Below are positions 20,198 to 29,663 of a stretch of DNA of 55,429 bases, in pieces (position 1 is the first letter of the stretch; each line of letters starts with the position of its first letter). A program made the translations under genes and the position numbers. Origin of the DNA: Spirosoma fluviale (lineage in GTDB: Bacteria > Bacteroidota > Bacteroidia > Cytophagales > Cyclobacteriaceae); NCBI GenBank assembly GCA_945868725.1, contig CAMBMU010000007.1, positions 1 through 55,429 on the forward strand. The letters run 5' to 3'. The notes beneath the pieces are model-generated. The model was not told the origin of the DNA and made no database searches. It saw nothing but the letters and a program-made list of their open reading frames with translations.

Positions 20198-21424
20198 GTG
20201 AACCTAAAAAAACTCATTTCATCCATCGGCCCAGGCCCCTTGATCACAGCAGCCTTCATTGGTCCAGGAACGGTCACGGTTTGCACCCTAGCAGGCATCC
20301 AATTTGACTATACCCTACTTTGGGCATTGGCTTTAAGCATCGTCGCGACGATTTTTCTTCAAGAGCTCTCAGGAAAAATTGGAATCGTTACCCGTATGGA
20401 TCTCAGCCAGTTACTACGGAGACCATCCAATAACCCGATCTGGAGATTTCTACTCATGGGGCTCATTTTGATAGCGATAGGCTTAGGCAATGCAGCGTAC
20501 CAAAGTGGCAATATTACGGGTGCTTATCTTGGTTTGGAGATCTTTTTGGAGCTACCCACCTGGAGCTTAGGCCCTTTTCAAGTGCAATCGGGAAATTTAC
20601 TGATAGGGCTTTTAGCAACACTTCTTTTATGGACTGGAAATTACAAACGTCTAGAAATGGTCTTGGTGGGTTTGGTGCTCCTCATGTCCATCGCTTTTCT
20701 GGTTGCTGCAGCATTGACAAAGCCTGCCATCACTCCAATGCTCCAAGGGTTTGTTCCTCAATTTTCTACCGATAGACTTCCTACCATCGTAGCGCTTATC
20801 GGTACTACAGTCGTTCCGTACAACTTATTTCTTTACGCCAGCTTGGTCCAAAAGCAATGGACAACTGAAAAGGACCTGCCTGTAATGAAGCGGGACATTT
20901 GGATTTCAATTCTTTTGGGAGGCTTGGTATCCATGGCCATCTTGGTTGCAGGTGTGGCAAATCCAGCAAGTAACTTGGAAACGGCTCAGGATATTGCCAA
21001 AGGCCTTACGGGAGTTTTTGGAATTTTTGGCACCTACCTGATGGGCTTTGGCTTATTGGCGGCAGGCATGACTTCTGCACTGACGGCTCCACTTGCAGGT
21101 GGATTGGTGATTTGCGGAATATTGGGATGGAACCAACAGATGCAATCCCTACCTATGCGTTTCAGTATGGGAATAATTCTTCTACTCGGAATTATTTTCT
21201 CTTCCTTGGGAATAAAACCTGTAACCTTAATCACCTTAGCGCAGCTTGCCAATGGCGTGCTTTTACCCCTTATCAGCGGTTGGCTAGTATGGATTTGTAC
21301 CAAAAAAGAGATTTTGGGGGTACATGCGCTAGGTACTAAAGGGGTGATTTTTGGTGGTCTTATTTGGTTGATAACTCTCCTTCTTGGGATCAAAAGCCTG
21401 GGAGCTGTTTTTGGATGGTTTTAA
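20198..21424 (+). CDS. NRAMP-superfamily (Mn/Fe/Mg-type) transporter with non-canonical TM1/TM6 motifs
   Basis: GTG start; TM1 FIGPGTVTVCTLAGIQFDYTLLWAL, TM6 GTTVVPYNLFLYASLVQ, about 11 TMs; overall alignment to MntH pattern. Confidence 0.85.
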   Translation: MNLKKLISSIGPGPLITAAFIGPGTVTVCTLAGIQFDYTLLWALALSIVATIFLQELSGKIGIVTRMDLSQLLRRPSNNPIWRFLLMGLILIAIGLGNAAYQSGNITGAYLGLEIFLELPTWSLGPFQVQSGNLLIGLLATLLLWTGNYKRLEMVLVGLVLLMSIAFLVAAALTKPAITPMLQGFVPQFSTDRLPTIVALIGTTVVPYNLFLYASLVQKQWTTEKDLPVMKRDIWISILLGGLVSMAILVAGVANPASNLETAQDIAKGLTGVFGIFGTYLMGFGLLAAGMTSALTAPLAGGLVICGILGWNQQMQSLPMRFSMGIILLLGIIFSSLGIKPVTLITLAQLANGVLLPLISGWLVWICTKKEILGVHALGTKGVIFGGLIWLITLLLGIKSLGAVFGWF

Positions 21425-21522
21425 AGAGAATACGATTACAAAAAAATAGCTTTGAATTGACTCAAAATTCCCGAACTTATTCATTCAATTAACACCCAAC
21501 CCATCACAAACCTGAAATACTG

Positions 21523-22275
21523 ATGAAAGTCCAGTTTCAATCTATCCTAGTGCTACTCCTGGTAATACTTACCTGTGCCAGTAGTTTTGGCCAGCAAAAA
21601 TCATACTTAGGAACTCCCCCTCCTGCAGGAGCCAAGCTCTATTTGGATGGAAGCAATGCCTCTTTACAACAAAATTGGACCTATTGGAATGGCCCACGAT
21701 TGGCGGCAACTCCACCTATCAAATGGCCAGAAATGACGGATCCAGTAGAAGGAAAAAAGACGATTTCTAGCAACGACCCCGCAGGTGCTGGGGGCAAATA
21801 CGGTGCGGCTGATATTGTAACCAAGGATGAATTCCGAGATTTTGAGGCCCATGTGGAGTTTCTCATTCTGAAAGAAGGCGGCAATAGCGGCGTCTACTTA
21901 CAAAATCGCTATGAAATGCAAGTTTTAGATGGAGATTATAGTCTTCATGGTATGGCCGCCGTTATCAACGAAACGCTCCCCACCAAGCAAGCCTACACAG
22001 GCATTGGTACTTGGAATGCCTACGACATACATTTTACAGCAGCAAGATTTAGTGCCGGTAAATTGGTGGAAAAAGCAAAAGTAACCCTGTATTTCAATGG
22101 AGTTAAAGTTCACGATCAGGTCTCCATACAACAAGTTTGGGGTGGCCCAAATTCTGGTATCGACGGAGGAAATGACGGAGGAAAGGGCATCACTGATCGT
22201 CCGGGAGGCCTAAAATTACAGGCTGAAGGGCATGATGTGCTTTACAGAAACATTTGGATTAAGCCTTTGAACTAG
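21523..22275 (+). CDS. DUF1080 / 3-keto-disaccharide hydrolase-like (LamG-fold) secreted protein
   Basis: Signal peptide; FRDFEAHVEFLILKEGGNSGVYLQNRYEMQVLD..., PGGLKLQAEGHDVLYRNIWIKPL. Confidence 0.88.
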   Translation: MKVQFQSILVLLLVILTCASSFGQQKSYLGTPPPAGAKLYLDGSNASLQQNWTYWNGPRLAATPPIKWPEMTDPVEGKKTISSNDPAGAGGKYGAADIVTKDEFRDFEAHVEFLILKEGGNSGVYLQNRYEMQVLDGDYSLHGMAAVINETLPTKQAYTGIGTWNAYDIHFTAARFSAGKLVEKAKVTLYFNGVKVHDQVSIQQVWGGPNSGIDGGNDGGKGITDRPGGLKLQAEGHDVLYRNIWIKPLN

Positions 22276-22291
22276 GCCAAATCAACCCTTT

Positions 22292-22684
22292 TTAAAATCC
22301 TTGGCGTATTAAGGTGGCGGTATCTGCTAGCTCCTGTTGGGTCAACTTCAATTTTGGGCGGGTGAAATTGATGTCATCCACTGTTCGGAGGGGAACTAGG
22401 TGAATGTGCACGTGGGGAACTTCCAAGCCAATCACTGCCATACCAATACGTGAACAAGTCAAGGTCTTGTCCATGGCTTTGGCTACTTTCTGTGCAAACA
22501 GATGAAGGGCCGACAATTCACCCGGCTCGAGATCAAAAATATAGGATACCTCGCGCTTGGGAACTACCAGCACATGTCCCTTTACCAAGGGCATGATGTC
22601 CAAAAAAGCAATGAAGTGCTCGTCTTCAGCTAAAATTTCAGCTGGAAGTTCTCGGGCAATGATTCTTGAAAATAAACTAGCCAT
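22292..22684 (-). CDS. HIT family protein
   Basis: ORF 22292..22825; likely start MASLFSRIIARELPAEILAEDEHFIAFLDIMPLVKGHVLVVPK at 22684; HIT motif HVHIHLVPL. Confidence 0.9.
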   Translation of the reverse strand: MASLFSRIIARELPAEILAEDEHFIAFLDIMPLVKGHVLVVPKREVSYIFDLEPGELSALHLFAQKVAKAMDKTLTCSRIGMAVIGLEVPHVHIHLVPLRTVDDINFTRPKLKLTQQELADTATLIRQGF

Positions 22685-22727
22685 AGATAGGAATAAAGAA
22701 AAAGCGAACCTTAAATCGGGACCCGTA

Positions 22728-23201
22728 TTAAAAAGAAATATCCAAGATTTCAAATTGCAGCGTCCCTGCAGGAGCATTGATTTCAGCGATGTCACCGACT
22801 GCTTTACCCGCCAAGCCCTTGCCAAAAGGAGATGCTAGGGATATTTTCCCAGCCTTGAGATCCGCCTCTTCCTCAGATACGAGGGTGTAGGTAACTGTCA
22901 TGCCATTCTTGACATTCTTAATTTTTACGGTACATAGGATTCCAACTTTGGAAGTGTCCATTTTGCTATTGTCAAATACACGCGCATTGCCAACTACTTC
23001 TTCCAACTTCGCGATTTTGAGTTCCAAAAGTCCTTGTGCGTCTTTTGCAGCATCGTATTCCGCATTTTCGCTCAAATCCCCCTTGTCTCGGGCTTCAGCA
23101 ATCTGATGGGCAATATCTATTCTCCCTTTTGTCTTCAACGCGTGAAGCTCATCTTTCAATTTCTTAAGTCCCTCTTCGGTGTAATACTGTACTTTTGACA
23201 T
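22728..23201 (-). CDS. greA: Transcription elongation factor GreA
   Basis: YYTEEGLKKLKDELHALK, DKGDLSENAEYDAAKDAQGLLE, ASPFGKGLAGKAVGD. Confidence 0.95.
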   Translation of the reverse strand: MSKVQYYTEEGLKKLKDELHALKTKGRIDIAHQIAEARDKGDLSENAEYDAAKDAQGLLELKIAKLEEVVGNARVFDNSKMDTSKVGILCTVKIKNVKNGMTVTYTLVSEEEADLKAGKISLASPFGKGLAGKAVGDIAEINAPAGTLQFEILDISF

Positions 23202-23233
23202 AGCTTATAAATTTTCAAAAGGCTCAAAAAACA

Positions 23234-23265
23234 AAGTAACGGTCACCTTTTGGTGACCGTTACTT
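23234..23265 (-). terminator. Strong hairpin (14-bp stem, 4-nt loop) upstream of greA; terminator-like for the upstream minus-strand gene
   Basis: AAGTAACGGTCACC-TTTT-GGTGACCGTTACTT; followed on minus strand by TTTGTTTTTT. Confidence 0.8.
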
Positions 23266-23334
23266 CCTGTTGCCTTTATATACCTCACAAAGATAGAAAA
23301 GCATTTTCACAAAGCAAGTGCCTTCCCTTCTTCC

Positions 23335-24288
23335 TTAATTGATGAAATTATTGAGTTGCTTGCCGAAAGTTTGAAGAATCTGTTTTACAAGAACTTCATT
23401 TATTTTTTGATAGGATTCTACTGTCCAGCCGGCTACATGAGGCGTAAATAGTACATTTTCTCGTTTGGCAAGCAAATCAAATTGAAGCTTTTGATCAGGA
23501 CTGAAGCGCTCAAATTTTTCATTCTCCAATACATCCAAGACCAGTCCTTTCAGAATGCCCAAATCTAGGGCTTGATTGAGGGTTTCCATTCGGATGACCT
23601 CTCCCCTAGCTGTATTGATCAACCAGAAGGGTTTAGCAAAACTTTTCAGCTCTTCAATCGTAAAAAAATCTCGGGTTTCAGGAGTTAAGGGGACATGGAT
23701 AGTCAGTACATCTGCCTCTTTTTTTAGTGTATCCCAAGTCACTTCCTGAACCCCCTTTTTTCCAAAATCTTTTTTGTATTTATCGTAGGCTAAGACCTTT
23801 ACTCCAAACCCTTTCAATCGCTTGGAAAATGCTTTGCCCATATTTCCAAACCCGAAAATACCGACTGTTTTCCCTTTCAATTCAACTCCGCGATTCCCTT
23901 CTCTATCCCAAATTCCTTTTTTTACCTGAGTATCTGCTTGGTTTAAGTGATTGAATAGCGCCAATAATCCTCCAATTGCATGTTCAGCTACCGCATCTCG
24001 ATTGCCTTTGGCCGCATGAAAAAGTGCAACTCCCCGCTCTTCTAAATAATCGAGATCCAACTGGTCTAAACCCGCTCCTGCCCTTCCGATAAATTGAAGT
24101 CGAGTAGCCCGCTCGAGTAGCTCACGATCCAGTGGTGTTTTTGATCGAATAATAATTCCTTCATAGGAACTGATTTGTTCAAAAATCTCTTCTCGAGTAA
24201 TCTTTGGTGCATAGGTTACCTCAAATCCATACTTTCCCAAAAGCCCAAGGATACTCTCATGCATTAGGTCCACAATCAGCACCTTCAT
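23335..24288 (-). CDS. D-2-hydroxyacid dehydrogenase (phosphoglycerate dehydrogenase-like)
   Basis: VGIFGFGNMGKAFSKRLKGFG NAD-binding, LINTARGEVI, FTPHVAGWTVES. Confidence 0.9.
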   Translation of the reverse strand: MKVLIVDLMHESILGLLGKYGFEVTYAPKITREEIFEQISSYEGIIIRSKTPLDRELLERATRLQFIGRAGAGLDQLDLDYLEERGVALFHAAKGNRDAVAEHAIGGLLALFNHLNQADTQVKKGIWDREGNRGVELKGKTVGIFGFGNMGKAFSKRLKGFGVKVLAYDKYKKDFGKKGVQEVTWDTLKKEADVLTIHVPLTPETRDFFTIEELKSFAKPFWLINTARGEVIRMETLNQALDLGILKGLVLDVLENEKFERFSPDQKLQFDLLAKRENVLFTPHVAGWTVESYQKINEVLVKQILQTFGKQLNNFIN

Positions 24289-24290
24289 GC

Positions 24291-25658
24291 TTAGAGATTT
24301 AACAACAACATGGCTACACCAAAATACACAGCCAAACCAAGTAAGTCATTGGTTGTGGTGATAAATGGACCAGATGCAATGGCTGGATTGATGCCGAAAT
24401 GATGCAAAACCAAAGGGGTAACCGTGCCCATAAAAGAAGACAAAAGCACCACGCAAAATAGAGCCACCCCTACTGTAATACCAAATAAAGGTTCGAAACC
24501 ATATAAATATGCGACGACAAGGAAGACAAAAACTCCGAGCACAAAACCATTGAGTAAGGCTACCAAAAAACCTTTGAAAAATCGTTGCCATGGTGTGTCG
24601 TCAAAGGCAGATTTCGAAGCGAGGGACTGCACAATCAGAGAGGATGCTTGAATCCCTACATTGCCACCCGTTGCAGCGACCAAAGGAATGAAAGATGCCA
24701 ATGCCAAGTATTTCGAAAGTCCTCCTTCAAAAAAGCCAATCAGTTTGGCTCCCATCAACCCTCCTATAACGCCAATCAACAGCCAGGGTAATCGAGCTTT
24801 TGAAATGGTGAATACCGAATCCGATTCTTCAATATCAGCCGAAACACCGGCCATGGCTTGCATATCTTCCTCTGCTTCTTCTTGAACTACGTCCAAAATA
24901 TCATCTACTGTGATTCGGCCTACCAACTTGTTTTTGGCATTGACTACGGGCACAGATTCCAAGTCATACTTTCGCATCAGGGACGCTACTTCCTCTTGGT
25001 CCATATACACAGGAACCGAGATCACCTCATCCTCCATGATGCTTTCAATGGTGGTTTCTGAAGCAGAAAGAATGATTTTTTTGAGCGAAACCCGACCCAA
25101 CAGCTGCTGTTTGTTATTGACTACATAAATGGAGTAGAATTTCTCCACATTTTCTGCCTGTCTCCGGATTTCATTGATGGTCTGTACTACGTTCCAATTT
25201 TTGTTGGCCCGTATAAATTCTTTTGCCATAATTCCCCCAGCCGTATCTTCTTCATAGCGAAGCAATTCCAATATTTGCTCCAGCTTGATTCGATCGTCTA
25301 TTTCAGAAATTATTTCTTCCCGTTCCTTATCAGAAAAGAAACTGATAATATCAGCTCCATCATCAGAGTCCATCAGCTGGATCCAAGATGCAATTTCTTT
25401 TATTTCTACCTCTTGAAGCACTTTTTCAAGGGTATTATCGTAAAGTTCAATCAAAATATCCGCTGCCAATTGACCTTCCACAAGTCGCAGCACATAGATG
25501 GATTCAGCAGTGTCCAGTTCATCCAAAATAGCGGCAATATCCGCCACATTGACCCCCGCTAAAGAATCGAGAATGTAGGTCGTTTCCTCGGCAGCAATCC
25601 CCGATTGGAGACGCTCCAAGTATTCTTTCGAAAGCTCAAATTTTTTAATTTGCTCCAC
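24291..25658 (-). CDS. mgtE: Magnesium transporter MgtE
   Basis: MgtE N domain, tandem CBS domains, TM domain SLIPLVAATGGNVGIQASSLIVQSLA and ASGPFITTTNDLLGLAVYFG. Confidence 0.93.
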   Translation of the reverse strand: MEQIKKFELSKEYLERLQSGIAAEETTYILDSLAGVNVADIAAILDELDTAESIYVLRLVEGQLAADILIELYDNTLEKVLQEVEIKEIASWIQLMDSDDGADIISFFSDKEREEIISEIDDRIKLEQILELLRYEEDTAGGIMAKEFIRANKNWNVVQTINEIRRQAENVEKFYSIYVVNNKQQLLGRVSLKKIILSASETTIESIMEDEVISVPVYMDQEEVASLMRKYDLESVPVVNAKNKLVGRITVDDILDVVQEEAEEDMQAMAGVSADIEESDSVFTISKARLPWLLIGVIGGLMGAKLIGFFEGGLSKYLALASFIPLVAATGGNVGIQASSLIVQSLASKSAFDDTPWQRFFKGFLVALLNGFVLGVFVFLVVAYLYGFEPLFGITVGVALFCVVLLSSFMGTVTPLVLHHFGINPAIASGPFITTTNDLLGLAVYFGVAMLLLNL

Positions 25659-26430
25659 GCCCTTTTTCGATTTGTTGTGTCAAAAATACAAAATCAGCCA
25701 CATCCAATTGCTCTGCTCGCTTATCTAAAATCGGATTAGCCTTAAACTCTTCTGTAAGTTGGAATGATTTTAGAGAATTTCGAAGGGTTTTCCGTCGATT
25801 TCCAAATCCACCCTTTACCACCTGAAAGAAAAGTTTCTCATTGCAGTCCAGGTGCTGCACTTGATTTCTTTTGAGGCGAATGACTCCAGAATTTACCTTC
25901 GGAGGTGGATTAAAGACCCCTGGAGGAACCGAAAATAGGTATTCAATGTCGTACCAAGCCTGAAGTAAAACCGAAAGAATGCCATATTCCTTACTTCCTT
26001 TTGGAGAGGCAATTCGTCTCGCGACTTCTTTTTGGAGCATGCATACTACCTCTGTCACTTGGTTTTTGTTTTCTAAAACTTTAAAGAAGATTTGAGAAGA
26101 AATATTGTATGGAAAATTGCCTGCTACCGCTATCGGAACTTGAAAAGCACTTGACAAGTCAAACTTTAAAAAATCGCCTTCAATAATTCGATTTTGTAAG
26201 TCCGGATACTTCTGATTTAAGTAGGCAATACTCTCCCGATCAATCTCAATCAGATGCACGTCTAAGCTGCCCTTTACCAAAAAATCAGTCAAAACCCCCA
26301 TCCCCGGACCTATTTCGAGCACTTGCTTTACACCCATGTGGCCATCTACCGCCTCAGCAATTCGTGCTGCGATGCTCAGATCAATCAAAAAATGCTGACC
26401 GAGATGCTTTTTAGGTTTGACCTTTTCCAT
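25645..26430 (-). CDS. rsmA: 16S rRNA dimethyladenosine transferase RsmA (KsgA)
   Basis: ORF to 26496; likely start MEKVKPKKHLGQHFLID at 26430; LEIGPGMGVLTDFL, AVAGNFPYNISSQIFFKVL. Confidence 0.95.
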   Translation of the reverse strand: MEKVKPKKHLGQHFLIDLSIAARIAEAVDGHMGVKQVLEIGPGMGVLTDFLVKGSLDVHLIEIDRESIAYLNQKYPDLQNRIIEGDFLKFDLSSAFQVPIAVAGNFPYNISSQIFFKVLENKNQVTEVVCMLQKEVARRIASPKGSKEYGILSVLLQAWYDIEYLFSVPPGVFNPPPKVNSGVIRLKRNQVQHLDCNEKLFFQVVKGGFGNRRKTLRNSLKSFQLTEEFKANPILDKRAEQLDVADFVFLTQQIEKGRGAN

Positions 26431-26532
26431 CGTAACCCTCTGGTTTTTTTTTGTAAATTGCCAACTCAAAATTAAGGGATTATTCCCAGATGGCACGAAA
26501 ATTTGTTTTGCGCCTCTGTACTACTTAACGCC

Positions 26533-27549
26533 ATGCAACTAAAGAAACATAAACCCATCCTTGGAATTAGTATCGGAGATATCAATGGGATTGGACCAGA
26601 GGTAATCCTGAAATCACTAGCTGATTCACGCGTTTTCAGCAACTTTACTCCGCTGATCTATGGGCATGGCAAAGCCTTGTCTCACTATAAAAAATTATTG
26701 AACCTCGAAGAATTTTACTTTACTCAGGTTCGAAACCATGAGGAAATCCAACACCGCAAAGTGAATCTAATCAACTGCCTAGAGGAATGTCCTGAAGTCA
26801 TTCCAGGGGTAGAATCGCAGGAGGCAGGAAAACTAGCGCTTGCGTCATTTGCAGCAGCAGTGGAGGATTTGAAGTCTGGAAAAATTCAGGGATTAGTTAC
26901 GGCACCCCTGTCAAAAAGTAATATCAACTCAGCCGCAGTCCCTTTTGTGGGGCATACCGAATATTTAATTGAGGCCACTGGAAGTTCTTCTGGACTAATG
27001 ATGCTAGTGGGTGAAGACCTACGAGTAGGCTTAGTTACAGGCCATATCCCCTTGTCGCAAGTTGCTGCTGCTGTAACCAAAGAAAAAGTAATCGAGAAAA
27101 CTAAGATTTTCATCAAGAGCCTAGAGCAGGATTTTGGCATCAATAAACCAAAAATTGCCATCCTAGGCTTAAATCCACATGCTGGTGAAGATGGGCTATT
27201 GGGCACAGAGGAAGAAACAATTCTCAAGCCAGCCATTCAAGAATTGAAAGACGCCAAACATTACGTTTTCGGCCCCTACCCCGCAGATGGCTTTTTTGGC
27301 ATGATGCACCAGCAGAAGTTTGACGGGGTGCTCGCCCTTTACCACGATCAAGGACTTATCCCTTTCAAATCCATTGCATTTAGTAGCGGAGTCAACTTTA
27401 CTGCAGGACTTTCAGTGGTGCGGACTTCTCCAGATCATGGCACAGCTTATGCTATTGCAGGAAAAAATATTGCGGATTGCTCCTCCATGAGAGCCGCACT
27501 ATTCCTTGCATCTGATATTGTCGAACGGCGTTCACCAAGCACAGAATAG
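26533..27549 (+). CDS. pdxA: 4-hydroxythreonine-4-phosphate dehydrogenase PdxA
   Basis: ORF from 26503; likely start MQLKKHKPILGISIGDINGIGPEVILK; FVGHTEYLIEATG, GLNPHAGEDGLLG, ALYHDQGLIPFKSIAF. Confidence 0.94.
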   Translation: MQLKKHKPILGISIGDINGIGPEVILKSLADSRVFSNFTPLIYGHGKALSHYKKLLNLEEFYFTQVRNHEEIQHRKVNLINCLEECPEVIPGVESQEAGKLALASFAAAVEDLKSGKIQGLVTAPLSKSNINSAAVPFVGHTEYLIEATGSSSGLMMLVGEDLRVGLVTGHIPLSQVAAAVTKEKVIEKTKIFIKSLEQDFGINKPKIAILGLNPHAGEDGLLGTEEETILKPAIQELKDAKHYVFGPYPADGFFGMMHQQKFDGVLALYHDQGLIPFKSIAFSSGVNFTAGLSVVRTSPDHGTAYAIAGKNIADCSSMRAALFLASDIVERRSPSTE

Positions 27550-27623
27550 CGCTAAAAAGTAAAAAAGATCGATGAAGCCGAATTATATTTCAATTTCTGT
27601 TTCACTGATGATAAATTATTACC

Positions 27624-27631
27624 TAAATTTG
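27624..27631 (+). promoter_or_regulatory. Putative -7 element TAAATTTG upstream of DUF177 gene
   Basis: TAnnTTTG match 26 bp upstream of GTG start. Confidence 0.4.
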
Positions 27632-27656
27632 CGGACTTAATTCGAAAGGAAGTAAC

Positions 27657-28223
27657 GTGAAGTTTTGGAAAACCTTTGATATTGAAGTCATTAAATTTAA
27701 GGAAGGGCTACACGAAGTAGACTTCCCTATTGGAGATGCTTTCTTTCAGCAGGTAGCCGGAAACGACCTTTTGGAAAAAGGCAACTTAACCGTACGGGTT
27801 AAGGTAGACAAAGGCGCAAATTTGATCGAACTTACCTTCCACATTGATGGAAAGGTGACGCTGGTTTGCGACAGAAGTCTAGAAACATTTGAACATCCCT
27901 TGGATTTCACTGAAAAGATGATTTACAAGTTTGGTTCAGAAGTAAAGGAAATAGATGAGAGCGTCATGATGATTACAAGGGACACCCCTTCCATCAATGT
28001 AGCGCAACTCATCTACGAATTTATTTTACTTGCCTTGCCTATAAAAAAAATTCATCCCGATTACAAAAATGAATTAGATGAAGAGGACAATGAATTGGAA
28101 GGTGGTTTCGTGTACGTAGACGAAGCCTTAACTGATGGTTCATTAGAAGAAACAGAAGAAGAGTCAACTACACCTGTTGATCCCCGTTGGGAGAAACTTG
28201 AAAAATTAAAAAATAAAGAATAA
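27657..28223 (+). CDS. DUF177 (YceD-like) protein
   Basis: GTG start; LVCDRSLETFEHPLDF; immediately upstream of rpmF as usual. Confidence 0.88.
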   Translation: MKFWKTFDIEVIKFKEGLHEVDFPIGDAFFQQVAGNDLLEKGNLTVRVKVDKGANLIELTFHIDGKVTLVCDRSLETFEHPLDFTEKMIYKFGSEVKEIDESVMMITRDTPSINVAQLIYEFILLALPIKKIHPDYKNELDEEDNELEGGFVYVDEALTDGSLEETEEESTTPVDPRWEKLEKLKNKE

Positions 28224-28241
28224 CCATAAATCACGCATAAA

Positions 28242-28433
28242 ATGGCACATCCTAAACGCAAAATTTCGAAAACCAGAAGAGATAAAAGAAGAACGCATTA
28301 CAAGCTGGAGGCTCCTGGATTAGCAAAATGTCCTACTACTGGCGAAATGCACCTACCTCACAGAGCATTCTGGTTGGATGGCAAATTGTACTACAAGGGA
28401 CAAGTAATCATCGAAAAAGAGATGAAAGCTTAA
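28242..28433 (+). CDS. rpmF: 50S ribosomal protein L32
   Basis: [43 protein letters not shown]. Confidence 0.97.
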   Translation: MAHPKRKISKTRRDKRRTHYKLEAPGLAKCPTTGEMHLPHRAFWLDGKLYYKGQVIIEKEMKA

Positions 28434-28453
28434 TTTCCTTCAATCGACTGCTG

Positions 28454-28490
28454 ATTCCACTCCCAAAAGGAGTGGAATTTTCATTTTTAT
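28454..28490 (+). terminator. Rho-independent terminator after rpmF
   Basis: ATTCCACTCC-CAAAA-GGAGTGGAAT then TTTCATTTTT. Confidence 0.88.
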
Positions 28491-28542
28491 AAAACGCAAG
28501 TGCGCTGATTAACAGGGTCTTAATTCTACAAAAATAGAAGTC

Positions 28543-28574
28543 TTTGGCGTTAAGAAGTCATTGTGTTATTTTTG
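28543..28574 (+). promoter_or_regulatory. Putative Bacteroidota promoter: TTTG (28543-28546) - N20 - TATTTTTG (28567-28574), driving fabH
   Basis: Exact TTTG/TAnnTTTG consensus with 20-bp spacer, between rpmF terminator and fabH start. Confidence 0.65.
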
Positions 28575-28645
28575 AATCTTACTTCAACTCCCGTTGACTA
28601 TTTCAATGGGTTGAATAGAAAGCAAAAAGAACTGAATCCGATACA

Positions 28646-29644
28646 ATGGATAAACTAAGAGCAATGGTAACCGGCATTCACGGATATGTTCCTGAATACC
28701 GGCTTACCAACAAAGAATTGGAATCACTTGTGGATACCAATGACGAGTGGATCATGTCCAGAACGGGCATCAAAGAGCGAAGAATTCTAAAAGGCGAAAA
28801 CCAAGGAACATCAGTACTTGGCATTGAAGCAGTCAAAGGTTTGCTTGAAAAAACAGGAACCGATCCGCTAGATATTGAGCTCATCATCTGCGCTACCGTG
28901 ACTCCGGACATGCCCTTCCCTGCCACTGCCAACATTATTGCGGATAAAGTAGGAGCAAAAAATTCCTTTTCCTTCGATATTGGAGCCGCCTGTTCAGGCT
29001 TTTTGTATGCGCTACAGCTCGGTGCTCAATTTATCCAAGCAGGAACCCACAAAAAAATAGTGGTGGTTGGCGCTGATAAAATGTCCTCAATTGTGGACTA
29101 CCAAGACCGTACCACTTGCATTCTATTTGGCGATGGAGCGGGCGCTGTTCTCCTTGAGCCTACCACCGAAAACCTAGGAATTATTGACGCCATTTTGAAA
29201 GCGGATGGGTCTGGAGAAAACTTCCTTCACATGAAAGCTGGGGGTAGCCGTAGGCCAGCAACCATGGAGACCGTTGCAAACCGAGAGCATTTCGCGTACC
29301 AAGAGGGTACTAGTGTTTTCAAGTTTGCCGTGACCAACATGGCAGATGTAAGTGCAGAAGTGATGGAACGAAATGGGCTAACAGGTGATGATATTGCTTG
29401 GCTAGTACCCCATCAAGCCAACAAACGCATCATCGATGCTACCGCCAATAGAATGGGTGTAGGCCCTGAAAAAGTAATGATGAACATTGAACGCTATGGC
29501 AATACTACCGCAGCGACCATTCCACTTTGCCTCTGGGAATACGAGAGCCAATTGAAAAAAGGAGACAACCTTATTCTTGCTGCCTTTGGTGGCGGATTTA
29601 CCTGGGGATCGATCTTTCTGAAATGGGCCTTGGATCCAAAATAA
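28646..29644 (+). CDS. fabH: Beta-ketoacyl-ACP synthase III
   Basis: [28 protein letters not shown] catalytic Cys, [27 protein letters not shown]. Confidence 0.95.
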   Translation: MDKLRAMVTGIHGYVPEYRLTNKELESLVDTNDEWIMSRTGIKERRILKGENQGTSVLGIEAVKGLLEKTGTDPLDIELIICATVTPDMPFPATANIIADKVGAKNSFSFDIGAACSGFLYALQLGAQFIQAGTHKKIVVVGADKMSSIVDYQDRTTCILFGDGAGAVLLEPTTENLGIIDAILKADGSGENFLHMKAGGSRRPATMETVANREHFAYQEGTSVFKFAVTNMADVSAEVMERNGLTGDDIAWLVPHQANKRIIDATANRMGVGPEKVMMNIERYGNTTAATIPLCLWEYESQLKKGDNLILAAFGGGFTWGSIFLKWALDPK

Positions 29645-29663
29645 TTAAATTGACTAAAAGAAT

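Noticed and set aside
22557-22838. Plus-strand ORF of 93 aa between HIT and greA genes
   Set aside because: Antisense to two well-supported genes, no homology by eye
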